A stretch of DNA of 64,000 nucleotides, from NCBI GenBank assembly GCA_023213395.1, contig CM041465.1, forward strand, positions 112,289,741-112,353,740. The letters are read 5' to 3'. Under the pieces are notes generated by a model. It did no database searches. It was not told the DNA's origin and worked only from the letters and a program-made list of their open reading frames with translations. The stretch comes from Cycas panzhihuaensis. Lineage: Eukaryota > Cycadophyta. Position numbers and translations under genes: made by a program. Shown piece by piece: positions 46,274 through 58,200 of the stretch. Within the stretch, counting starts at the first letter, position 1. Every line of letters begins with the position of its first letter.

Positions 46274-49047
46274 TGGATGCGCATCTATGGGATGGTCACT
46301 ATGCTCGATAGGACTGAGAATAGTCAACAGATGATGTTACAGGTGCGGATAAGAACCTATAAATAAAGGGAATACCACGTAGGGCGTCCATGCGCTGGAG
46401 CACGAGTTCGGAACCCGCAAATGGCACCCAACTACCTTAGAGTAGCTTTCAATCTTGAAAAGAAGAGCGTATATAGGGGAGATCCTGGATAGGCTCGAGA
46501 GGAAGGTCCTCCCACCCTTGGATAGTCGGAAGGGAAGAAGAGGAATCCTCGATGGATTTTCCTATGACAGAGGAAAATAAAGGGTGGCGGGGTATAGGCG
46601 AAGGGCCTAAGATGAATGTGAGTAGGCTTCCCTAGATTATTTAGTTTAGACAAATACAACTAAAGGAAGGAGTAAGCAATGGACTAAAAGGGGGCTCTTT
46701 CCTTTCCTCTCTCTTTCACTCAATATGCAAAAGACAAGAGAAAACAGAAGGGAAGTGTAAATGTTTCATATGTAAGCAAGCAAGCTAGATGGGATGTACC
46801 TATGGGTATTTTGAGATGAATAGGAAAAGGCGGGAGGGATATATTTTCCTATTGTGCCTTTTCCTATGAAGGAAAGCAAGCGTACAACATTCTTATACAA
46901 AAGATACAAGCAGCTAATCGATTTCCCCTTTTACTCTTATGTGATCTATTGGATTAAGGTAATAGATTTTGTACAAAAAAGTAAAAGGAGGAGAGGTGAC
47001 GGGAAGAGGGACGAAACGTACCTGGAAAACGTGGGGGTCGATGAAAGACCTCGTTTGTGCATGACGTATGCCCTCTTGCCAATCGGTTGGTGCATGACCA
47101 AGGTTCATTCGGAAGATAGGGGCTTCCTTACCTTCCCCTTATGAGAGATAAATAAAATGGAAAAGATAAGAGACACTAATGAAGCGGAAGAGAAAAGGGG
47201 GGGGGTAAGGGATTACCAGGAACCAAACGTCTCTTCCCTTCGCAGATGTTGCTTTAGACCTACATATACAAGGGTTTCTCCCTTCCAAGAAGGGGCTGCA
47301 AGAAGGATATGTATATGCAAATAAATGTAATGTAAATGCTTAAAACATTATATTTAAATTAGAGTAACTATTACTGCAAGCAACTCAAATCTCCTCAAGT
47401 AAACCAGACACATTAAATAAGAAAAATGAAAGGACAACCTCAGGATGGCAAAACCCTCCACTAAAGTTCTCCACGTAGCCTTTAGGTACACCAAGATAGG
47501 GGTATATAAGAGTTTATGGACAACCAATAAACATGAGAGAGTATGGAGTAAGATGCTGGAGAGGTACTAAGGTAACAGAGTCGTTATGGATAGTTATCCA
47601 TCACACAAATCTCACCACAAACCCTAAGGGACACCGGGTAAAGTAAGGAGACCCAGAGGAGGGGCATGCAGGCTTGGAACCAACATAGTAAGGGCTGCAT
47701 ACACTGAGATCCAGTGCAGGTTAAGATACCACCTTCTCCTAATTAACCCAAGAAAAGCATGAGAGCAGGAGAAAAAACAGAGGAAGGGGATTGCCCTTAG
47801 GGAGTAGGTTTGAATGGGATGGATCTCGCCTTACTCCCTTTGCCTAGTCTTTATGAGTCTTCTCCCACTGCTTTCTTAAGGAAAAACTAGTGGAGAAATG
47901 GTGAAAACCTGAGAGTACAAAGCTAAACCCAAAGAAGGCAACCTCAACTACAGCCAAATGGAAAGAGAGCAAGAAAATATACTTGAAAGTGAGTCTAATA
48001 TGGAAAGAACACACACAAAACTCTGAAAATAAGACCAATGGTACATGCTGGGTAGAGTCTAGGGTAGATTTACCCCTGCAACTAACGAGAAAGAGAAGTT
48101 CCTGTAGGATTTGCAGGAGGTTTCCCTAAGAGAGGCTGCAGAAGACACTAAAGTGTATTTGGAGGAGAACCATGAAAAACTTGCTTGGAGAAGCGTGGAG
48201 GAGAGTCTCCCATCGTGGAAGAGTGATGTTGTAGGCGGGTCCTGAGCTGGAGAAGTAGGATATGCAGGGTTACAGGTGCATCTATGGAAGAGAATAGGAG
48301 AAAAGCAGAAACACAGGAACAGAAAGTTAAGTTGGAGAGCCACGAGATCTAAAATGATGGTCTTTTTGGGTTTTATACCCATATCAACCCTAATCGAGTG
48401 TTTAAGACGTGAATAGGGTTGAGATGGGTGGGTTTCCACATGGCAATTCTGCGAAAAATATGAGAATTACCATGATAGATATAAAAAAAAAGTTGCAACA
48501 ATCGCACTGCGGTAAACTTCACCGTACTGCTAAGTTTACAGCGGTGCGAGACAAGGAAGCCAAAATGGCCACATTCAAGGTTCTTGTATCCCTAAAAAGT
48601 GATTTGGCAGGCCTAGGAGAGGCTAGCCCTCCTGTCCAGGTGGCAAGGGACAGTCCGGGAGGCATGCAGACAAGGCCAAATGAAGCATCAAAGGCTAGGA
48701 TTCCTAGAAAGGTCATGATACGAGCATAAGGTCAAGGTATGAGTGGATCATACGAGTCAGGTGAGACTTGAGGTGACGTGGAGGTATCGTAGAGGGTCGT
48801 AGAGTGCCATGGGGATACCTACCTTACAGAAAGGTAGGTCCCGCGGGTCGTCATAGGCTCACAATACGACAAGCAGCATGATTAAGCAAATGGATATAAA
48901 GTGATCACACAAATGAAGTAGTCAGTCATGCGATGAGGCAATACTTTTGTCAACCTTTGCAAGAAATAGTAAAAGTAAAAATGGAGAAGCATACCTGTGC
49001 TTACCAGAGTCAAACTGTCTATATCTATTCCTAGTAGTCAGGAAACA
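46274..49047 (-). repeat. 3' LTR of G2
   Basis: 2774 bp. TATA-like GGGTATAAAA on the minus strand at 48371-48380. A long inverted repeat lies at about 48502-48549, about 120-180 bases upstream of that TATA, with arms of 18 bases and two mismatches. Confidence 0.93.
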
Positions 49048-49057
49048 CTGCCCCCTT
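49048..49057 (-). promoter_or_regulatory. Polypurine tract of G2
   Basis: AAGGGGGCAG on the minus strand, directly adjoining the 3' LTR start TGTTTCC. Confidence 0.85.
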
Positions 49058-49419
49058 GGCAGTAGAGCCTTGCTACTCGGAAGCATAGTGCAATGGTAAA
49101 TGCTGGCAATAAAACTATCAGTAGAACATGTGTATGTATATATGTAAATTATAATCACATCAAGAGTCAAGGGTGCTGGCGAGTGTCATGGCAGAACACG
49201 TGGATACGAGAACAGGGGTGGAGACAACATAGGGGCTACCTATGCACTACCTAGGAATCGACGGAAACTTAAGAAGGATGAGGGGGTTGCTCCCATCATC
49301 AGAATGTAAAGAAGAGTGCATGATGATAAAAGAGCAAACCTGATGGTGGCCATAGTTTAACCTCATTAGCAGATAGCTTTTGGAGGTGCGAATGGATCGC
49401 AAAGTAAGATGCCATATGA
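49058..49419 (-). other. G2 3' untranslated stretch
   Basis: Between the second RNase H and the polypurine tract; no coding signal, comparable to 7913-8246 in G1. Confidence 0.5.
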
Positions 49420-49903
49420 CCTAAGACTTGGGTGCCGGGGCAACTGGGTAAGTCTCAAAGGTGGTCACAAGAAGAGTAAGGCAACGCTCAAGGATGAGGC
49501 GAACGAGGCTATCCGCCTTAACGTTGAGGGCCTGAGGGATATGTCAGATGTTGACAGACTGGAAATAGGCTAACAGGGACCTAGTAATCAAAGCGAGAGC
49601 TCTCAACTACGGGCATCGCACCTGGTAAACTTGGGTGAGATGAGACACCACCACTTAGGAGTCGTAAAGAAGAATGATGGATCCATGATGGAAACAGAGT
49701 GCATCTATAAGGGCTTCGATAACGACCGCATTTGTAAGGGCTTCGATAATGACCGTGTATTCAGCTTTGTTATTGGTGGCCAAGGGGAGGAAGATCCCAG
49801 AACATAGGAAATCATGCCTGGAAGGGCTATGAAAAATCCATGCGGTGGCCAAAGGGCCAGGGTTACCACGTCTTCCGCCGTCAGTAAAGATGTAGAGAGT
49901 CAT
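49420..49903 (-). pseudogene. G2 second RNase H
   Basis: ATG at 49903 begins MTLYIFTDGGRRGNPGP. NNKAEYTVIIEAL carries the catalytic Glu, and LLYDS the next Asp. Compared with G1 there is a 27-bp tandem duplication (about 49708-49755) that adds nine residues (repeating VIEAL) in the helix after the catalytic Glu. A stop follows the DS, at the codon where G1 has Gln. The reading continues weakly to about 49420. Confidence 0.78.
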
Positions 49904-50451
49904 GGACGGGAAAAGAAAAATGTCTTAGTAGGGAAAATGTATAATAATGTAGGAGTTGAAGCAAAAAAGGGCTCATATGGCAAGCAATAAATAGTCGTGA
50001 TGGGTAGGAGGACCTAGCAATGAGGCTACCCAAGGACAAGAGCAGGCTATCCAACCACTGGGTGAGAGCAGGTGGAAAAAAGGCACCCTGGGATGCCAAA
50101 GGTTGCTTAAGAGAGCAAAGAATAACTCTAAACGAATGAAGTATTCCCTTTGGGGACCCCAGGGACCGAAATGGGCTACAAAAATAAGTTCAAGATGGTG
50201 AAATGGGCTAAACGAGGATAAACTCAGGTGTGAATGGGAGCGACACGTAAAATGAGACAGAAGGGCCCCGCAAAAATGCATCGGTGAGGCACCATAAATG
50301 CTTCTAAAGGGATGAGCAAAATAGAGGCTATAGAAGCGTAACGAGAGATGGGGCCAGAAGGCAAAGACGATCGGGGATGAGGAATGATCTCAATGACTAT
50401 CACAGAAGTGGGAACAGATAACATGTCCGTTGGGGCCCCCGCCTATATAAG
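49904..50451. other. G2 head-to-head intergenic region
   Basis: About 550 bases between the second RNase H (-) and the antisense TATA box (+), nearly the same length as in G1. Parts of the hydrophobic minus-strand reading resemble G1, but stops and frame breaks argue against a protein. Confidence 0.4.
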
Positions 50452-50462
50452 GAAAAACAATG
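50452..50462 (+). promoter_or_regulatory. TATA box of G2 antisense gene
   Basis: CCTATATAAGG, identical to the G1 box. It lies about 720 bases upstream of the PMD exon. Confidence 0.6.
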
Positions 50463-51169
50463 AAAATAAGATTCATTTTCACAGGCTCTCGAACAAATCC
50501 ATAGCCCTTTTCTTACGCAGCGAAGCACCACCCAACTTTACGGACACTCCAAGAGAGATCCGACCGTTAGATCGAGGCTAGGAGATAGCCGTTGAGATCG
50601 TAAAATCAAGATGGCCTCACTCAACTAGACCTAGTGAGTGGATCTTTGAAACTACAATGATGGCGAGCACTCAACTAGACCTAGTGAGTGGATCTTTGAA
50701 ACTACAACCCATCTTATGATTTAAAGTTTAATGCTTTTTGTAGATTTTTATGTAGCTTTTTGGGCCCCATATGGGCAAAATTAATCTCCAAGAGTCTAAA
50801 CTGGACCCCGAAAGAGGCAGGACCGGGGCATCAGGTAGCTCTAGTCCCAATGGACCTGGCTGTGGCTCACTCTGAATAATTATTTTTGGTTTTTTGGGCA
50901 GAAAACCACCCCTTTTGGGGGGGTGACGTTTGCACCATGACAAAGACTACGGTGCCACGATCTTTGCCGCAGTGCCCAAGATCACTGTGGGACCCAGGCC
51001 AATCTCCACGGTAACACGAAGTTTGGCGTGATGCGAAGGCAGAATAGCTAAGAAATGAAGATAGGGGCTTGAGGGTCCCTAAATCTCGATCGAATGAGGC
51101 CGAGAGATAGTCTAGAAGATGGGGGGTGAGCATAGGTTGAAGTCTGATTTATTTCATGGTATTTTGCAG
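50463..51169 (+). other. G2 antisense leader, probably including a first intron
   Basis: No convincing coding. It ends in a strong acceptor (ATTTTGCAG|GTTATG) matched by TTTTATAG|GTTATG in G1, so an upstream noncoding exon is likely. The donor is uncertain; GGGG|GTGAGC near 51124 is one candidate. It contains a 40-bp direct repeat (50618-50657, 50668-50707) and inverted repeats around 50944-51036. Confidence 0.5.
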
Positions 51170-53060
51170 GTTATGATCGTGGTGGAGAACTGCAAGAACA
51201 TATGTATGGCTATGCTTAGCTTCATAGAGATGATGTCATGGGAGGATAGGTAGATACTATCGAGATGTGGTCTACTGAAGGTCACGAAGACACCTCGGTA
51301 CATATCGGATCATAGGTTGTTAGTGGACATAATGTCCCACTGGGATAGACAGAGGCATGTCTTCTACCTACCCCAAGTAGGGGATGTATTGGTGACACCC
51401 AGAGATATCAGGAGGATACTGGGAGTACCGGTAACAGGGAGGCTGGCGACTCTAGGAGTGTTGCCCAACAATGAGGCAACACACAAGGAGGTTGCTACAT
51501 TCTTTACAAGCTCAGACAGGTGGGAGAGATGAGGGATACCTTACCAAAGCATGGTGATGTTGGGGATTCCTTGGGTGAGGAAGCTGATTACATTATGCGT
51601 TTTGTTCTGGATATCCCAGAAACAGAATTATAGGGACATACCATACAGATGGATGGATGCGGTATGCTGATGCGATGTATGAGAGAGGATGGACTAGGCT
51701 ACCCTCCTAGCGGTGAACCTAATCGCACAGGTAGATGCCATTCGGGTAGTAGGGAAGGGCGGACTATCATACAATACCCTACTACAGTGCTAGTTTTTTG
51801 ACCAATTTAGAGAAGTGGCACCGATAGGGGGACCACACCCTGTCTTAGAGTGGGCCCTGATGATACACAAGTAGCAGACTAGGTTTAGAGGGGCCGAGGA
51901 CTATGCTCATGTCCGTCGCTCAGTGGAGGCCACATCACTAGACCTCCTCACCATGACAGATTATATAGTAGATCCATATAGGATGGTGAGGTGGAATAGT
52001 GACGATGAGGCTGGCGGGACAGGAGTGCCCCCTAGAGATGATGAGGGCAGTGATGGTGGTGATGGGGCTGGCCCATCACGAGCTACAGGAGAGATAGGTC
52101 CATCAGGGATCGCAGGCAGAGAGGCAAGCGCATTAGGAGCTGCAGAGAAGAGTAGGGGTCCAGTGACATAAGCCCGTAGGTTGCAGATCGTTAGGAGATC
52201 CGGAGAGGCAACTATACCATCCGAAGAGAGGAGGGACGCCCCAGTTGCTGAGGTAGTGGTCGAGGAGGTACCCAAGGAGGAGGAGGTACCTATAGCTGAT
52301 GGAGTACCTAAGGGAGATGCAGTCACCCAAGCAGAGGAGCTGACAACCGCACTAGGTAAGACATAACCTTCTCCTATCGTCATTTGATTGCCAGATATAC
52401 ATGTATAGTTTGATTTTGATTTGATATGCATGTGGACATATACTGATACATGACATGTTGGATTGCAGGTATAGTAGACATCCAGAGATTGGTGGAGGCG
52501 GTAGTCTGGGAGATATTTCCTCAGGCCTACACAGAGGGGCAGCCTCCCATCCAGGTGGGGGATAAGCCCAGATCGGTAGGCGCCCACGCAGTAGCATTTG
52601 CCCCATTGATAAGGACGAGAGACATATGGATCATAGAGTGCAAGGAGCATGAGGCATGTGCGGGACGACAACAAGCAGAGATCGACACTACCCGAGTTGA
52701 GAGGGATGCCCTATAGAGTCGAGTATAGATACTAGAGGCTTAAGGAGGACCCGAAGGGGATACAGAGAGCCACATTCGGCTAGCAGTGATGGGGGAGTGT
52801 CTTAAAGGGATGGAGGAGAGGCTTTGCAGCGTAGAGATGGATCGAGATCATACGATCGACTGGTGGATGAGGTGACATCGAGGTTGGTGAGGAGTAGGAC
52901 ACATACCCACACAATGGTGATGACCCCGAGGAGGCCACGAGATGAGGAGAGTAAAGCAGGAGGCTCCCAGAGACTGAGGAGGAGTCTCGAAGGGATGTGG
53001 TCCCCAAGAGAGGGATCACATCAACCAGGAGATGATGCCTTAGGGGTGAGGCAACAGTAG
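51170..53060 (+). pseudogene. G2 antisense gene: PMD-like protein with coiled-coil tail
   Basis: ATG at 51173 opens one frame that holds to the donor at 52355 (about 395 codons, several stops but no frameshift). It reads ILSRCGLLKV, SHWDRQRHVFYLPQVGDV, then TPRDIRRILGVPVTGRL. Further on come GPHPVLEWALMIHK and SLDLLTMTDYIVDPYRM. This order of blocks matches the plant mobile domain known from MAIN/MAIL1 proteins and some transposable elements. An acidic linker (EVVVEEVPKEEEVP) follows. After the intron the frame continues GIVDIQRLVEAVVWEIFPQA and then a charged, heptad-like region. A 13-bp deletion relative to G1 near 52856 shifts the frame before the Arg-rich end at 53060. This copy is the better guide to the original protein. 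Its role is unknown; nuclear or silencing-related action would be inference from other PMD proteins. Confidence 0.7.
52356..52468 (+). other. Predicted intron in G2 antisense gene
   Basis: Donor CTAG|GTAAG, acceptor GATTGCAG|GT, branch-point-like TACTGATAC about 23 bases upstream of the acceptor. At 113 bp it is not a multiple of three, yet splicing joins the two reading frames exactly. Unspliced, the first frame stops four codons after the junction. Confidence 0.75.
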
Positions 53061-53791
53061 AGTAGTAGATAGGAATCTTATTTTATACAGGGGAAAGCAC
53101 GGACCTCCAGGGAGTCACCATATATAGTCACACGATTGTACCCTCCCTGCAAGGATACTAGCTTCCAACGGATGATGTACCATACCATTTGTATGATATA
53201 ACACATGGTTATTTTGATGTATATAGATGGGGTGATTAGTGCCCCAGTTGATATATAATGATGTGTATCATAATATGTGATGGATTATATGTATGTTTTT
53301 GTTTACACATTTATGTATGTGTATATGTATGAGGGTGCACAGATGCATAAGGATATGATTGATGATGTTTTGAGCTGATCATTGTATGATTTTTATGTTA
53401 TGGCATTTGTTTGTGTTATGCATATTTCCTTTCATGCAGGGCCATATTCCTAGCAGGGGCACACACGATCACCATGGGTAGTGGTGATGGATACATGTGA
53501 GGCTAGGAAATAGGGTGACACACATGTCCATATGAGAGCATAGTGGGATATGCAAAGGAAATGCGAATAGAAGGGGAGTGACAGCACTCCAAAGAGTCGT
53601 CCCAGTTGGGGGATGCCCAAATAGGAAGACAAGGTCCCAAGAGGAATAGGGACAAAGGTTCCGCAGGAGGAACCGAAAAAAACGAGAGGGCCACCCTAAG
53701 CCATCATTTCGCCTATGGCTAGGAGGAATGGGAACAATCTTAAGATGGTAGTTTAGGCTTATTTCAAAGCATGGGAAAGGTAACGAGGAAA
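53061..53791. other. G2 spacer between convergent antisense gene and pol
   Basis: Counterpart of 3573-4298. AT-rich, with several TATGTAT-type runs near 53170-53330; no coding signal. Confidence 0.5.
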
Positions 53792-56700
53792 TCACGTGTA
53801 GAATTTCTTGAGGAATCTCCTGTTAATAGCTTTCTTAAGTTTAAGGCCCTCCAGGATGGCGATCATATAGGTGTCATTATCGAGGCTCTCGAGAATGACA
53901 AAGGGACTGATCCATTTGGGTCTAAATTTGGTCAAGCGGTCATGGAGATATTCCAATTTGAGGACATGGTCCCCAAGATACAAAGGATGGGAACAAAGGT
54001 GTTTATCGTAGGTCCTTTGCGAGTGGGCTTTAGATGCGAGGTTAGCCTAGTAGGTGGCTAGACATCTCTCATCCAAGGCCTTGAGGTCTAAGAGGCGAGC
54101 CTGATGGATAGACACCTCATCGATGAGACCTCAAAGGGAAACTCGTAGAGAGGGAATCACCACTTCCAATGGGAGTACCGCCTTGGTCTCGTAAACTAGG
54201 GAAAATGGAGTCATTCCCGTAGCGGCACGGATAGAGATACGGTAGAGGGAGCTGAAGGTGCCAATCTTTCTGAGATTGGGCAATGGTTTTCTTTAAGATA
54301 TTGATAAGGGTCTTGTTGAATGATTTAACTTAACCATTCATTTGGGGGTGGTAAGGAGAAGAGGTTTTATGAGAGATCTTAAATTTCTCACAAAGTTCAT
54401 CCATCTCCTTGTTACAAAAAGGGCTTTCATTATATGTGATCAAGACGTCAGGAATCCCAAAGCGGTAAATAATATGCTGGTAGATGAAGGTAGCTATCGT
54501 CTTACCAAGGGTAGTAATCAAAGGGATAGCTTCTGCCCATTTAGTAAAGTACTCCATGGAAATCAAGATAAACTTGTGTTGTGATGAAGAAGGCGGTGAT
54601 ATAGCCCCGATGAGGTTTAGACCCCACTGGGAAAAGGGCCATGGAGAAACAATAGGATGAAGGGCCTCGAAAGGCACGTGGGAGATGTTAGCGTGCTCCT
54701 GACATCACCGACATCTCAAGGCATAGGCATGGGCATCCTTGAAGAGGGACGACCAATAGTAGCCCATACAGAGGATCCTCTGGGCCATGGATTGGCCCTC
54801 AAAGTGGCCCCTACAAATGTCGTGATGGCATTCATGAAGTATCTGGTCCACTTTTTCAGGAATGATGCAATGGAGGAGGATCCCATCAAAGGATCTTTTG
54901 TACAATACTTCATCCATGAGAAACTATTGCCTAGCAGTGGTCTGGATACGGGACCTAACCCTATTACTAGCTTCAGGATGGTACTACTGCTAAGTGAGGT
55001 ATTGTGCGATATCACCATACCACTTGCTATCTATGAGTGAATGGGAAGGAGTACCTTGAATGGTCAAAATAGACTCATTAGGAAGAGAGTCGTCGGCAGG
55101 GGCATCAAACGAGTTAGGGATGGGGACGTCTGCGAGCTATTCTGCCACTACCATCCCCTTCTTTGATTTCTTGTTGACGATGTCAAGATCGAATTCCTGA
55201 AGGAGGACAGCCCAAGGACCAACCCTACCTGTTAGGTTGGAACAGGTAAGTAGATAACGTAAGGGATAAGATTGAACAATCACCTTAGTAGTGTTACTAA
55301 GAAAGTAGTGCCTAAACTTCTGGGTTGCGTGAACCAAGGGGAGGCATTCCTTCTTGGCCAGAGAATAGTTGAGTTCGGCAGCCACGAGGATGCGACTGAT
55401 GAAGTAGATGGCCCTCTCAACTTCCAAATTATCCTCCTAAGCAAGCATAGCACCCAAGGACTCATCAGTTGCCTAGGTATAGAGAATAAAAGGCCTATCG
55501 AAGCAAGGGGGTGCCAACGTCAGAGTGGAAGTAAGGGCTTCCTTAAATCCTTCGAAGGCTTATTGGGCCTTAGTAGACCAAATGAACGGGGCCCCCTTCT
55601 TCAATAGTTTTGTAAGGGGTTTAGCGTTCACGACGAAGTTTGTGAGGAAACACTTAAGGAAACTGAGTCTACCTAGAAATGACTTGATTTGTCATTGAGT
55701 TTTAGGGGGCGGCATGTCAAGGATCGCCTTGACTTTGTCAGGGTCAATTTGAATTCCTTACTTGGACATAAGGAACCTAAGAAGTTCGCCAGAAGTGACG
55801 AAAAACACACATTTAAGTGGGTTAAGACTCACATGGTACTTGCATCATCGCATGAAGATGGCTTGCAAGTCCGAAGGGTGATGGACTCTAATATGCGAGA
55901 GACCCATCATGTCATCTATGAAGACCTCCAACATGTTGTTGATAAGGTCATGGAAGATAAAATGCATCGCCCTTTAATAAGTAATGCCTGCATTTTTTAG
56001 TCTGAAGGGCATTGCCTTGTAGGCAAAAGAATCCAAAGAGTGATGAAGGCCGTCTTGTGGTGGTCTTCAGGAGAGATTTGAATCTAGTTATAACTAGAGA
56101 AGTTGTCCATTAAGGACATAACTTCAAACCCAGTGGTCCGATTAATGATCTGATCGATAAAAGGGAGTGGGAAGTTATCTTTAGGACATGTGTTGTTGAT
56201 ATCATGGAATTCAACACATATCTAGATAGTGCCATTCTTTTTAGCAACAGAGATGATGTTGGACACCCATTTAGGGTAGTCAATAGAAGTAATAAGTCCA
56301 GCATCCAAAAGTTTCTCAACCTCTACTTTGATGGCAGCTAAGAGTTTAGGATGGAGAGGATGTTATTTCTCGTGCACAGGGCGAGTATTAAGAATGGTAG
56401 TAAGGTTGTGGGTAACAATGGAGGGGTCAATTCCCTTCATGTCAGACTAATCCTATGCAAAGACATCCTGGAACTCTTGGAACAAAAGGGAATATTCCCT
56501 TACCTCATCGGGAGAGCATTCCACCCACACCTTAATGACCTTTCCTGGGGCGATGACTATGTCCTGCGTTGCCCCCATGCATATGGCATTTCCCTCCTCG
56601 AAATGGAGGGGGGCAAGGTCAATGGGAGGAGACAGAACAGGGGATGGAATTGGGTCGACAAGTGTGGACCCAATCACCAATACCTTCTGGTGGCCAAGCC

Positions 56701-57340
56701 TATGGTGACCAGAAGGAAAGTTGGGCACAGAGCCCGCTAAGTGCTCAAGCAAAGCCTCATCATCTTTGAAGTAATCCACCTCATGGATGACCTTACTTTA
56801 AATAGATGAGGTGCTAGAGAGAGTGGGAGCGATGGGACCATGATGGTTAGTAGACTGCCCAATATCCCCAAAAGACTTTAAGGGATAGTCAGGAAGGGGC
56901 TCCACATAAGGAGCAAAAGGAAGTTCCTCAAGGCCATCACCTACGGGGGCTGATGGAGAGGAAGAATCAAGGACCTATGGGTCAATGCATGCAATGACAT
57001 GTGACACAAGGGGATGACTGGTCTCTCTAATAAGAGGAGTTCTAGGTTAGGACCTAGAATAGGAAGGGTGGCTCCTATTAGTGCAAAAGAAGGAGATAGG
57101 GTGAGGAAAGTCCTCGTCCTCACCATGGGACTCGTCGTCACTGAATATGGTAAGGTACCCATAGCTTCCAACACCAATAGGAGCAAAGTGAGTAAGGCTT
57201 CAGGAAGAAGATGTAGGATCTTCTTCAAGATGGGATGGATCGGGTATGCCGATAGAGCAAGTCGAGGCATGAGTAGAAGGGCCTTTATCCCCCTTCACAT
57301 GACCATGACTCGCTTGGTTGGTAGGATGAGCTTATTTAAA
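53792..57340 (-). pseudogene. pol: G2 pol: RT, RNase H, integrase
   Basis: Same domains as G1, with frameshifts and stops. The spacer is 57340-56780. RT is at about 56779-55700 (LITSIDYPKWVSNI, CPKDNFPLPFIDQI). RNase H is near 55600-55300 (RAIYFISRILVAAEL). The integrase zinc region is at 54870-54700 (HECHH, ALRCR). The core, 54677-54330, has lost two catalytic Asp: WGLNLIG (Asp to Asn) and LITYNES (Asp to Tyr), where G1 keeps both. The C-terminal part reads KFRPKWISPFVI, the GPY/F module with Gly to Ser, and ends FLKKFYT. Confidence 0.9.
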
Positions 57341-58200
57341 AAGTGGGCATTTGTGGGAAATAATCCTCATTCGCCCATCATGGACAAACTTGAGTTGCCC
57401 CCAACAGGTCAAACACATAGCTCCCATTTGATCGAGCCATGGCTGACCCAAAAGAAGATTGCAGTCGACATCTACGTTAAGGACTATAATGTCGGCAAGG
57501 ATAGTCTTGTCCTCGAGGGTGAGCGGGATTGAAACGGATCGTAATGGAGTCTTCTCACTACTGTTGTAGCCTTGGCATCACCATCGAATGGGTTCCAAGG
57601 TAGAAATGCTAAGCTCTTGCATAACACGCAAGGGCATGGCATTAACGGAAGAACCATTGTCAACAACAATCCTTTACAACGTACAGTCTGGTGTATCAAT
57701 AGTGATGGTGAAAGGTAAGTTCCATTGGCGTTCCCTTTCACAAGCAAGAGGAAGGTCTTTAGGGTTAAAAGAAATGACGGGCTCATGACTTTGGGTGATA
57801 CCCAAAGTGTGAACAAGCACATCACCTAATCCTAAAGCTTCCAAAAGGAGTGTCTATTATTCGGGACAGCTTCTCAAGCATCCATAATAGACATCCCCGT
57901 AGCAACAGTACAAAGCTCGTCGATAATAGAAAAGGCCTTCCCTTTTACTTTGGGTTGAGGAAGGGCTCTCTTGAAATCGTAGCAACATGGACGAATGGGA
58001 ATAGTCTTGGGAAGTAACGAAACTTCTAGAAGGGAGGTTTCCGAAAGAGGATCATGGTGTGGAACAGATGAAGGGGCTCTGGCTGCCTCTTTAGTGGCTT
58101 GAGACTGAGTTAAAGCATATAAAGGGGTGGCCTCAATTATTTGGATCACCTTCTTTCCCTTATTCTAGGACTGCAAAGGTGAAGGAGTATGGCGGTCAGG
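57341..58200 (-). pseudogene. pro: G2 protease region
   Basis: A retropepsin-like segment reads RIVVDNGSSVNAMPL (catalytic triplet DNG, usually D-G/P-G or DSG) near 57670-57630. LLLGQPWLDQMGA follows, the LLG/W-L pattern at the far end of gypsy proteases. One stop precedes the motif. Upstream to 58200 lies a linker that includes KGKAFSIIDELCTVATG. Confidence 0.8.

Noticed and set aside
53792-54061. Plus-strand frame at 53771-54061
   Set aside because: Reverse-strand shadow of the integrase C-terminal region of G2.
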